This document shows, piece after piece, positions 53,742 to 64,000 of a stretch of DNA of 64,000 bases (its first letter is position 1; every line of letters starts with the position of its first letter). The stretch is taken from contig VWND01000001.1 in assembly GCA_009599575.1 (NCBI GenBank), positions 1,364,001-1,428,000 on the forward strand, read 5' to 3'. The translations under genes were made by a program, and so were the position numbers. The DNA comes from Blumeriella jaapii. Its lineage: Eukaryota > Ascomycota > Leotiomycetes > Helotiales > Drepanopezizaceae. Below the pieces are notes generated by a model. The model searched no databases, had not been told where the DNA came from, and worked only from the letters and a program-made list of their open reading frames with translations.

Positions 53742-56700
53742 TTAAAGCGGGTCGGCCTTTGGATGTGGTGCTCGGTCGAGCTCATCCTTCAGCTTTTTGT
53801 CTATCAGGTTGCCAATTTTCTTCCGGCTCTTCATGTCCAGGGCTCCGTCACGCCATGCGACACGAAGCTTCTCAAGTGCTGGTCGGGGACCTGCAACATC
53901 CTCACTCTTCACCAACTCCACATAGTGCAAGGCTAGTACGTCAGGGATGACCTTCTTCTTGCTGCCAAGAATCTCAGCGTAGTAGCTAATGAGACTATTG
54001 GTTCCGTCCATAGCAGTGTTTTGGGCATCCTCGAAGGCATACTGTCTGAATTCGGTGTACATCTTGGCGTTGAAATTTCTGCACAAGAAATGCGACCAGA
54101 ATTCGTAGAGAAGCTTCATATCAGAATGAGTCTCGCCAGGTGTGGAATTGACTCGATGACGCAGGGCTCGGGAACGAAACGTGGTGTATAACTCCTCGGA
54201 GTTGCCTGACGCCACAAATGACTGCTGTCCCTGGCCCTTCACCCACATGACAGGAGGTCCATTGCTCGAGGTAGACTGAACAGGCGTGGGGGAGGCAAAT
54301 GGGCTTCCTGAACGTAGAAGATTCTCAGGGGAACTGCTTTGTCAAGTTAGAATTGTGAAGCACACGATATCTTGAATGAGTCTTACGCTTCAGAGGCGTG
54401 TGAGCCATTAGTCAAACTCCGACCCTGACGTTGATCATCATAGAGCTCCTCGACGACCGATCTCCCATCAATTGAGCCGTTGGAGAAAGTTCTAGCAGGA
54501 CCGGCCAGGAATGGAGACTTTGGCTTGATATCCTCACCGCTTCGGGGAGTTTTGAAAACGAGTGTCAATTTGGCAACCTCTTCATCGTTGAATGTTGTGG
54601 CGGCTTCAAGAGGATCCTGGAAACCGTTGAGAGATAGCATTCCCGGTGCAAAATCGGGCACAGCAGCCGACAGAGGAGTCTCGGGGTAGTAGGCGCTTCC
54701 ATTGCTATTTGAAAGAGGGTCTGGTCCATTTGATTCTGGGCGGAAACTAGCCTCAGTGTTATGGGGCGAGAATGCACCAGGCGACATGACCTGCTGGTTT
54801 GGCACGGCCATAGACCCCATCTGCTGGGAGGTTTGCGATTGTGGCGAACGATGTTGGAGACCGGAAGGTCCCGGGTTTCTTACCGTGTCATCACGTTCCT
54901 CCATCGGCAAGACGAACTTCTCCCAGCCATCCTTTCGTCGCAATCGATCGTGACCATCATCGCCTCTGACAAGCTCAATGGTGTTTGATTCGTGGCACGC
55001 GAAACGTAAAAGCTCAAACTCGTGGGTGAGAGCTTGGATGCGCTTGAAGCTGGCAATGAAGGCTAGGAAAACAAAACCTTGAGAGTCCATGTGCTTTCGT
55101 AGAAAGACATCCTTGCAGAGATTGTCAATAGAAAAGTAATACTCCAGCTGCATCGAGACCATTGCCAGCACCGAAACCTGATCCATGTAAGGTTGGTATG
55201 GCGTAGCACTCAGAGGTCCCTGTATGTGTTGATAATCATACATTGGACCGCTCGTCTGAATTGGCTGCATATGCTGCGAGGGACCATTGGGAGGATAGCG
55301 TCCAAACATGGCGTTGTTGGGAATGGATTGTGATCGACCTCCTCCTCCACGACCACCTCTGGAAGGCGGCGGGGCATATTGGTTGCCGAATGGAACTGGC
55401 TGAAGGGGGGGACTATATGGACCAGAACCCTGACGATACCCATTCGGCGCTGTTTGGCCACTAGCGAAAGCATTTTGGGGGTGAGGTTGGCCACTAGTAT
55501 AACCAGGATGGGCGGCTCTAGTGCGGAAACCTCCACGACCGCGATCAGCTCGCGCATCACTGCGATCGCGGTTTTGGTTGGCGCTGTCTTTGCCAAAGAC
55601 ATTGTCCTTGAGCTGCTCAGGTCCCTTCTGATCGCCTTTGCGAACACCTGGACTTTGATATGTATGGTTGTCATAGAAGCTCCCCTGCATCTGATCATGT
55701 TTCGAATGCTTGTTGTTTTCGCCTCGGAGAAGCTGTTGCTCTTGTGTGAGCTCGAGTTGGTCTGGCTGGCCGACTTGAGAGGTATGCCGAACATCACCGT
55801 TGGAAAATGACTCAGGTTTTGGCGGAGCTGATTTACCCTTCTCCCCAACCTGCGCCACAGAAGGCTTTCGCGCACCGGATTGCTCAGTAGAGGGTCGGCT
55901 CTTGGTCGTGGGAGGAACAGAACTTGATCTCGCATCCCCATCTGCTGGCGCAGAACCATTTTGTTGCTTTTCTCCCGTACCGTTTGTTGCATGACTTGAT
56001 CGTCCACCACCCTCCGTGCGGCCACCACGAGCCCCGCCTCGTCCTCGGCCACCTCTGGTTGGTAGTGGGGTGTTGAACGTGACTGATGGGATATAAGGAA
56101 CAGGAACCCACTTCTCCTTTGGTCGTGGCTTGTTGGAAGTATTCTCTTCCTTCTCGTCCTTATCTGCCTTGTCCTGGACCTTGCGCTTCTCTTCCTCGAT
56201 TACGGTGTCGGGAGTTGGCCAAGACGTAGCATCCTCTACTGGTGGAGGCAGCGGAGAATGCAACTGCTTCTCATCCTTCTCGCTCGATCTACTACCTCGA
56301 ACCCCTGCTCGCTTGGGAGTGTCTTCCCTCTTGTTTGCACCCTCACTTCCCTTCTTCTGACTCTTGATAGGGCTTTGTGCATCCTTTGCGAATGGCAGTG
56401 TTTTATCCCCCTCGTCGCCCACAGTTGACTTGACTCGCTTTTTGGTATCAATAGACTTGGTGCTTGGTGTAGAGACATCATTAGAGCCCTCCGACATCTG
56501 TCCAGCCACAGGACTCGGCTTCGACTTAGCCGCATCTTCCTTTCGTTGTTGCCAGAAGTTCACAGTTGGTAACGGAGCTGGCACGAATACTTCGGGTTTG
56601 ACCTCCTCCTTTTCCTTCTCCTTTTCGCCATCCTTTTCTACGTTCTTCTTCTCTTTCTTACCCTTCTTGCCTCTGCGCCCCTCGCCGTCAGCATGCCTAT

Positions 56701-57136
56701 CTCCAGCACCGTGAGAAGGTCGATCACGATTTGGCTCAGAACCTCCGACCAATGTGAAGTCGTCCTCCTTTTCCACTTTCGGTAAAGTCGAGGTCGAAGC
56801 TGTGCCGAAACTTGGAGAGGTGGCCGAGGAACCGGCTTTCAGCGACGCCGAAGTCTTGTTATCTGAATTCCTGCTGGATTCTGGGTTTCCGACCTTACTC
56901 GACAGTTCGTAGCTCCCATTGACGCTCTGGTCGCCTTTTTCCGAACCAACAAAAGGCGTCTCAACCGTGGTACCCACATCCTTTGCCGTGGTACTGATGC
57001 CAGACGCAGTTGCCTGGTGTGATTGAATGGCGGAGGCCGTTGTGGCGGTAGCGCGGCCTTTAGCAGCTTGTGCGTAAGAAAACACCGGTGGAGCCGGAGC
57101 GGCCTCGCCGTTCGGTCTAGGGTTCGTAGAGCTCAT
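53742..57136 (-). CDS. LARP1-type La-motif protein with C-terminal DM15 region
   Basis: Exons 57136-54387 and 54336-53742; 1114 residues. LARP1 proteins bind TOP-mRNA 5' ends and poly(A) and act downstream of TORC1. The first ~600 residues are disordered, Ser/Lys-rich, with a KKGKKEKKNVEKDGEKEKEK tract and RGG-like GGRGRGGARGGR patches. The La motif is near residues 655-740 (QLEYYFSIDNLCKDVFLRKH, then GFVFLAFIASFKRIQALT). The second exon carries the DM15 helices (ELYTTFRSRALRHR ... LYEFWSHFLCRNFNAKMYTE), diagnostic of LARP1 rather than Sro9/Slf1, which lack DM15. The start at 57136 (MSSTNPRPNGEA) is preferred to an ATG eight codons upstream. Confidence 0.9.
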
Positions 57137-59269
57137 TGTGAGATACAGAAGAGAGATCAATCGAGAGCTCTCGGTGTCTCTTCGTAGATAAAGATGGGCT
57201 GATTTTCACCAACTACCACAATATCTCAACACTGGAGGCGATTCTGAATCACCTCAGATGTGGATGTCCGGAGAGGTTTTAATGACCTCCCCGCACGAAT
57301 ATCAACTGCACTAAGATCACCGGCTAGAGACCCGGTAAGGTGTAGGTGGTGCAGTTGAGCAAAGACGCGGGCTTCAAAGTTCGACTGTGCTGTTGGGTGG
57401 AGGGGTAGCTTGGTCTGGGTCGGTGTTCGTGCTTCGGTCGTGTGTGACGCGGAGAGACCGATATTGGTCTCGAAAAAAATCCTTCAAGAGGGTTTGGGTA
57501 TGGCAAAGCTTTCGTGGAGAGCGTTGGAGGTCGACCGGTCAGCCCGCGTGAGAAGAGGCCGTAGAGTTTGCTCGATGACGCCGAAGGTGCTGGCAGGACC
57601 CAGGGGACCACACGATTCCTGCAAGAAAAACGAACGTCAGCTTGATCGCCTCAGGTGTCGATGCCTATGATGGTGGTTGGAGCGAGCGAGCGAGCGCTGT
57701 GTTGTGTTGTGTTGCGTTGTGTTGTGCTGTACTGTGCTGGAGTGGAAAGTGAGAGAAGGCTGGCCCGACTGCGCGAATAGCCGGGCGGGAAACGCACACA
57801 AGCTCTCGAAAAGTCGCAGAGAAAGAGTCCGAAAGGCTCAGAAGACGGCAGTCACCCGCAAGCCGGGTCGCAGCGAGACGCTTCGTGAGCCCCGGTGGAG
57901 GGCGAGCAGGTCGGCAACACAGCCAAAATCTGTGTCTCGGGCGTTTGGCAACGGCACCAGAGAAGTGCGTACGGCACGCGCGAGAGGGCACTTGCGAATG
58001 CGGGAATGGAGGCAATGGACGAGGACATCAGCAGTCCGAAGGGTCTGCTTACCTCGAGAACTTTGGCCGCGGTGGGGGGGAGGTTGAGCGACAGTGGTGG
58101 GTGGGTTAGGGCAAGAATTGGTGAGGGATCATGAATATTTGATGGAAGTCGTTCGGTAGCCCAGAAAAAGTGCCACTAGCGCGTTTTTTTTCAATCTCAG
58201 CAGCATTGGCAGGAGGGAGGAAGGTGCCGGTCTGTCCGTCGCTCCGTCACGCCTTCCACGCCGATTCTTCATTCGCACGAGTGTCGATTTCATACGTGTC
58301 GCATCAATTGTTGCTCCTGATGTTCCCATCCCACCGGGGCGAGCCAGCCGCGCACCAATATCTAATGTGTACATAGTTGTGTGTCGTTGGTACAGAGGCA
58401 GCTCGTTCTGCATCACTTCTTTGCCTCACGGACGCCGCCGGTGATCGTCTCCCCGCCTTTGTTCCTGGTCAACCAACCTCTCCTCGGCTCCTGGCCGGCT
58501 TCACCCGCTGAAACATGTGCCTGGAGAAAATGGAAATTGGCCCGGCAATGCGCGTTACACAGTGGTAGTAGTCATACGAGCCGGATATGGGGAAGGTTAA
58601 GCAGATACAAGGTAAAAATAATTAAACAAAAGCAAGTCCTTGGGTGCATTGAAATCCGAGCACGGGACTTCTGGAGCCACGGGAGGAGATGGTGGGACGG
58701 AACTGAAGGTACCACTTACTGAAGGTACAACTTACCTAAGTACCTACTGAAGTGAACGCAAAACTCTTGCCCATTTCTAGTCTTATGGGTTATCTGTGAT
58801 GACCATGGTGGAGGGATCGCCTCATCTGAACACAGGCAGGCACTGGTAGACTTTAACTCTTGACTCGTCGACATGCATCGCTGCATCCCAAGTGCTTTGT
58901 GTGTCACGTCAGATGGGCAACAGTACGACGATTACTTGGATGATCTTCTTCGATCGGATCCTCCACAGCTTGTGGCCGTGCAACTGTAAAATCTACGGTC
59001 GTGATGACCGGAAAACATTTTTCTGTGCTGCAGCATTGCCACGGCCGTCTCCGTTACACAGGGATCTGTTTTTGCGGTCCGTGTAGTTCCTCTAACGAAG
59101 GACCTTACAATTAAGGCAGCCTTACGCAGCCATCTTGTCGTTGAATCGCACACTCTCACCAGACCGTCAATTGATCAGGCAAGAAAGATGTGATCAAATC
59201 CGCTCAGTCCGATCCAAATGATGCCGTAGGCCCGTCGCTACATGCCGCAAACACCGTCTTTATTCTACT
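57137..59269. other. 2.1 kb gene-poor interval
   Basis: The right-hand neighbour SFT2 and the left-hand LARP1 gene are both on the minus strand, so this is the LARP1 promoter and the SFT2 3' flank. A GTTGTGTTGTGTTGCGTTGTG tract lies at 57699-57727. No gene recognised. Confidence 0.45.
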
Positions 59270-60522
59270 TCACCCTGTCATCCAAGCAGCCGCTCTTGAT
59301 GCCCCGAAGCTGGTTGCAAGTCGTAATCTGCAAGAGGGTCAGCACTTGGACTCTCTTGATGAACTGTCGAGTCAAAGGCCTCCGAAATATGTTGGCTACC
59401 ACAGGCAACGGAGAGGACAACCAAGGGCGTCTTACCCGCTAGAACCCATGGGGAAGTAGCTGACCAAGTACCATATCAAGCACGCCAACTGGATCACAGC
59501 CGAGATCAGGGTAAGGATAGTGCTTTGGAGCTGCGCAAGATTTTAGACTCAACAACGAGAAATCGGCCATACTGGACTGGGATGGAGCTTACACCGAGAC
59601 TGAAATATAATGTGAGGGCTATGGACCCAAAATATGTCGCAGTGAATGGGAGGCGTTGCGAGGACATCAGGTGCGTAGCGTATGCCCATGGGCCCATCAT
59701 TGCGGCCCATGATGCGAGAAACAAGGCTGATCCTAAGGACCATCTGGTGTGTCACAAGATCGAATCAGCGTCCGAAAAACAAAGAGAATGAATCATGGAC
59801 CATCAGACCATGCCAGGAGAATTAAGAGACATTTCTTGAAACCCGGGCTTGGGAGCATCGTCTTCTTGACAGCTTCAGAGATGGCATGCTGCTGGGGGCT
59901 GCATCCATGCACGGCGGACACCTGCAGCAGCCGAGCTTGCAGAGCAAAAGGCACAACTCAACAGCGATCGGCATCAACGTATTCCGCCGCATGTATACAT
60001 GAACGATTTGATGAGCAGTGCAACTTACAGGAGAGCAAACTTCCGAGGCTTAGCCATCATGATTGGCCAGAGAGCAAATACCAGGACGAAGCAGGCGAGA
60101 GCCCCCAGGTTGCATCCACCAAAAATCAAGAGCCGGTCCCATCTACTCACTAACGGTGATCTGAGTTAGCCTCTCGACCTTTCCCCAGTAGGACGAACGA
60201 GATCCAAACGCCACGGCTACAAGCCGCACATGGCCCTATAAAGCAGGTTGATGCAGGGACAGCGGAAGATGGAGGGAAGCGTAGTAGACTCTGACTCACA
60301 GGCAAACCAAGCCTCCTCTTCTTCGCGCCGGTTTCGAGCAGGAAGAGGCGCCCCGGGTCCTTCTACTGTGGGAAGTCTGACATAGCCACTATCTCCGAAA
60401 GGGTTCAGCGACCTAATCGACGATAAAAGACCGGTCTGCTGAGCAGTGCTAACGGGGAGGTCCGGCTCGCGGCGTGACCACCCTAAGGAGTTCATAGATT
60501 CTCTGAAGGATGTGGATGCCAT
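59270..60522 (-). CDS. sft2: Sft2 vesicle-transport membrane protein
   Basis: Five exons: 60522-60300, 60149-60029, 59743-59593, 59530-59436 and 59327-59270; 215 residues, the same length as yeast Sft2. Sft2 is a Golgi tetraspan protein involved in endosome-to-Golgi fusion, found with Got1. The N-terminus has MASTSFRESMNSLGWSRRE and GYVRLPTVEGPGAPLPA. Four hydrophobic segments follow: LIFGGCNLGALACFVLVFAL; LWSLGSALFLASWAAMMGP; YFGSIALTLYFSLG; and LISAVIQLACLIWYLVSYF. It ends with AAAWMTG. The gene is broken into short exons and is easy to miss. Junction phases are all consistent. Confidence 0.93.
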
Positions 60523-62636
60523 GTCTGGGTTCGCGGTCGCCGCAGGGGACCTGCGGTTGTGGATTTAAGGTTGCAGCAGCCCGTGTTGCTTGAGAGGGAG
60601 GATCCGTCTTGCAGAACGATCGACGGAGAATATAGCAGGCGGGGTAGCTGGCCGAGAAAGGAGCGGCTGTACCGGTCGTACTGCCGAATCTGAAGGGCAG
60701 ATTATGTTATGCTTCGCTCGAGCGTACGGACTCGTCGTGACTGGTGCGAAGCTGGTCGAGGGGGCCCAATGACCAAGAAAGCCGGAAGTGTGGCAGGATT
60801 CAGGGTCGCTGCGGGCTCGTGATTGGAATAGTGCGCGGAGGGTCGGGTCGCAAGAGGGTGTGAGGTTGGGGATTTGGGGTTTGGGGTGAGCGTCTTATTG
60901 GATGGCGTCGAGAATGCCAGAGTCTGAGGAGGGGCTGGCAATGGGGGCAGGAAAGCCGATATTCGCAGCAGCTTGCTCGAGTCGGCAGCAGTGCGAGAGG
61001 CCGCGTATCTCGGGCTGCGTAAGGGCGTGCGTAAGGTAGCGTCGTGGTGAGGTTGTTGAGGAGGGGGAGGCGGAGGCGGAGGTGGTGGTGGTGGTGGTGT
61101 GAATACAATTTCGTATTACTGACCTGGTCAGAGGAAGGTAGGGGGTACGTTGATGGGACACTACATATGTAGATTATGACATACCTTGGTTTACAGGTAT
61201 CTTGTAGCCGCCACCTGTGGCGCATGTAAAAGGTTATTGGCCCATGTATGTACAGTACTGTACTGTACTGTACATACTTACTTGCCAGCCGAGAGCTTTT
61301 CCTCAGCTGGACCCCTAGAGGCGTATTGGACCCCAAGCCCCAAGTACTGAATGTACTGTAGGTGCTCTCGACTCCTTCGTATTGCTCTCAACGTACAGTA
61401 CATACTGTACCTACAGTAGGAATCGGTCTATTTCGAGAGTAAGGTACCTTCTATCTGACGGATGAATGGTCGCGTACGTTACCGTCAGTTGCCCTCCCGT
61501 TCCCGACCTGTCCTGTGCAGATACAGTACATACAGTAGATGGTGTTTTTCTCGATCTCTCCCCGGTACTTCTGCTGCACTGGGAATGCAGATGGGGAATC
61601 GGACTGGTGAGACATCTTGACCAGAGGGATGACTTGCGCTGGCTGGTGACTGGCTCCGCGCGCGAGACGAACTTCTGAGGGTGTGGTGAGAGAGCCGCTT
61701 CGACGAATGGGACTTTGGGACGAATCTGCATGGCCCATGGGTGGCGGCCGCGAAGCATGAAGCGACACCCAGGTGTTCCTAGTTCGACTTAGACTGGCAT
61801 CTCTCACGCCCCACAAGCATCGAAACCCTCCCTCCTCCTCCAGACATCAGACCCCATGGCCCGGATTGTGAGATTGTAATCCGAGATAAACAGGAACCGG
61901 ATCCAGAGTCGTGATCAGGAGAGCTCCACCGAGGCGGGATGAGAGCAGGAACATAAAAGAAGTACATGCCCTCCATCTCTTCTCGGCTCGGAATCTCGCC
62001 ATCCATCTATGCCCAACCGTTGCCACTGCCCACAGCATCCTCTTTTCGCCCGTGCCGATCGACGCCTGTCCATAGCAAGTGGCAAGCAACACCTACAGCT
62101 AGGCTACCTACTGTATCTCCATCAGGTCTCGGCTGTTGTCTCTCGCCGAATCTCACCCAAGCCGATAGGAAGCGGCTGCCTCCATCGATCCGGCTTTCAC
62201 TGGAGATCTCGCAGCTAAGCAAGCGGCGACGCACTCGATATAAGGCTGTGTCGGTCGTGCATCGCCGACCTGCCTACCTCGCCAGAGGAATCGAATCATC
62301 TATCTAGTTTTCGGAATCCGGCCAAGGCAGCACAGCCGAGCCGTCAGACCGCCTCGTCCCCAAGCAGGAGGTAGGTACAGGAGCGTACGGGACGGTAGGA
62401 TTAAGCTTCGCGATCAAGCTCGGAAGATTGCTGATTTGGTGGCCGGGAGAAGAATAATCGCGATAACCGCGCTTCCTCACCGACCTCGGTACCCGCCGCC
62501 ATCCGCGCCATCCACCACCTGCGACAGCGACGCGACCGCGACTGCGAGCATCCGGAGAACCGCAGACAACCGCCACCACCCGGGCCAGGGTGCGACGGGC
62601 ACGATCGACCCGCTCGTTCCTCTTGCTGTTGCAAGC

Positions 62637-62707
<71 letters not shown>

Positions 62708-62763
62708 GAATAGATACGCGATCTTGACATCGGAGCTTCGTTCTGTCCGCTCCGGCTCCTCGC
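60523..62763. other. Gene-poor interval with GTAC repeats and microsatellites
   Basis: No supportable gene. GTAC-type blocks occur at 61250-61273 (includes GTACAGTACTGTAC at 61250-61263), 61391-61413 and 61521-61537. A GGT/GGC tract lies at 61066-61099. Confidence 0.45.
62636..62703. repeat. Compound (GA)n(GT)n(GA)n microsatellite
   Basis: Runs of GAGAGA interrupted by an AAAG, then GTGTGTGTGTGT, then GAGAGA again. Confidence 0.9.
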
Positions 62764-64000
62764 TTGCGTAGGACTAGCGAATCGGTCGGCGCGGCATTAC
62801 TCAACCCACACCTCCTCTCGCCCCGCGCTGCCACCGACCCTCGATCTTCGTTCGACCCTCGACCCTCGACCCTCTCGACCCCCCGACCACCCACGACCAC
62901 TCACGACCACTCACGACCACCCATCATCGTCTTCTCCGTCTTCTCCGTCTTCTGCTCCAACCAAACACTCCCCTCGTCTTCGCCGAATTCGAAAACTCTA
63001 CGCAAATCCAAAACGAACGCCCCCCCCCCCCCCCCCGAGCCGGCCATACTTTCTCCCTCCCCACAAATCATCCCTGAGCCCATCCTCCTCTGTCTCAGTC
63101 TTGCGATTTTCCCCATTACTCGATCACTCTACATATCCACCTTTCCCGCCTTTCCCACCTCCGCACTCTGCTGCTGGCCCGCGCTCCTCTATTACTCACC
63201 CACAAACGAAACTGTATCACCACACCGGTATCGCCAGCCCAACCCGACCCGAGCGAGAGGGACAGCGCTCCTCTTCACCGTCGTTTCTTCCTCCGCCTCT
63301 CAGGCGCGGCTGCAGAGCTTCGTGGAGATTCTTCGTCGCATCACCACTGGGCTTTGGCCGTCCACTCCGCCATTTCACCGCGCACATCGTAGAGGTGACC
63401 ATCTCCCTCTGTCACCGCTGCCCTGGCGCTGCCCCCCACCCCCGCCGAAACTTGTCACTGCTGTCCTCGAAGGCGCGACATAATCAATCTTTGTTAGACA
63501 AGAACGACTCATCGAAAGTCGTCGTCCTCGGTGCCAAGACGGGACATTCCTCGTGGCAGCATAAGAACTTGCCCAACGGACCCCAAAATTCCCAAGTGCT
63601 GCTTGTGGTATTCTGCACCTCCTGCACCGCAGGATAGAATTCAACTTCGGTTCCAATCGTTGCGGTACTATTGGGCGCTGTAAGTGCCGTTCTCTTTCGA
63701 GTACTATGCGCATACCATTCCAAGTCTGTCGCCGCTAGGAAGCCCGCAGGCAGGCTCGCGCAACAATCGCGGTCTGGAATTTTTGGTCTCTTTCATGCTC
63801 TTTGCGTGGATAGGCTAGTCTGAATTTCTCTTTGATTGCTTTGATCCTCTCTCGCGGTCTGCTGGCGCGCTTGGATTTGTAACGAAGACTAATGTTTGTC
63901 ACACAATCCAGTTATAGCGATTGTTCCTACATCGACCTCGACAAACATAAACCCGCCTTGTACTGATAGCTGCATAATCCCCTGCAAGATCCAGTCAAGG
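62764..64000 (+). other. Probable 5' leader/promoter of a plus-strand gene beyond the right edge
   Basis: Strongly pyrimidine-rich on the plus strand, with a CGACCCTCGACC repeat (about 62850-62882), a C14 run near 63020-63035 and a GTAAGT donor-like site near 63679. This resembles the leader of the 1271-aa gene. No initiating frame can be chosen. Inference. Confidence 0.35.

Noticed and set aside
62764..63483. 239-codon plus-strand frame at the right end
   Set aside because: A translated pyrimidine-rich leader (Pro/Ser/Thr runs over C-rich repeats); no conserved content.

Overview
The window is nuclear DNA of a filamentous ascomycete (Pezizomycotina; Leotiomycetes is only a guess). Genes are split by 45-130 bp introns with GTRNGT donors, CTAAC/CTGAC branch sites and short AG acceptors. 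All recognisable proteins are ascomycete housekeeping genes: TOR kinase, Rtf2, glucosidase II beta, CK2 beta, Trm11, Rpp40, fungal tRNA ligase, LARP1 and Sft2. There is no plasmid, phage or CRISPR content.

Layout. 1-8.1 kb: TOR (minus, cut by the left edge), RTF2 (plus), glucosidase II beta (minus), an intron-containing tRNA-Tyr (minus) and a DUF1304 membrane protein (minus). 8.1-13.9 kb: gene-poor, with a decayed Tc1/mariner transposon and GTAC-rich repeats. 13.9-23.2 kb: a 1271-aa disordered protein, an unusual tRNA-Glu and a 731-aa fungal protein. 26.4-31.3 kb: CK2 beta, a frameshifted DOPA-dioxygenase-family gene (minus) and a UBTD/DC-UbP-like gene whose first exon is apparently just the ATG. 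31.3-33.6 kb: no protein gene, but a cluster of box C/D snoRNAs on the minus strand, one of them matching two 18S rRNA segments. 33.6-39 kb: a presequence-bearing conserved protein, an aldo-keto reductase, a FAM192A/Fyv6-like protein and a HIT protein. 40.2-47.1 kb: TRM11 and RPP40 (divergent), an ankyrin protein and the tRNA ligase TRL1. 47.6-60.5 kb: a GPI-anchored Cys-rich protein, an FtsJ-like methyltransferase, a LARP1-type La protein and SFT2 (five exons, no long ORF). 60.5-64 kb: no complete gene; the right end looks like the 5' leader of a gene beyond the edge.

How the parts relate. RNA maturation dominates the middle: a tRNA m2G methyltransferase, an RNase P/MRP subunit and the tRNA-splicing ligase lie within 7 kb, with a snoRNA cluster 7 kb upstream. 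Two intron-bearing tRNA genes lie elsewhere in the window. The most unusual object is the tRNA-Glu(UUC) gene at 19429-19578. Besides a normal anticodon-loop intron, its D arm (and A box) is split by a 53-bp insert that has every hallmark of a spliceosomal intron; exact removal restores a standard 72-nt tRNA.

All calls rest on reading and hand-splicing the sequence. rRNA complementarities use S. cerevisiae rRNA as remembered. No database search was run.
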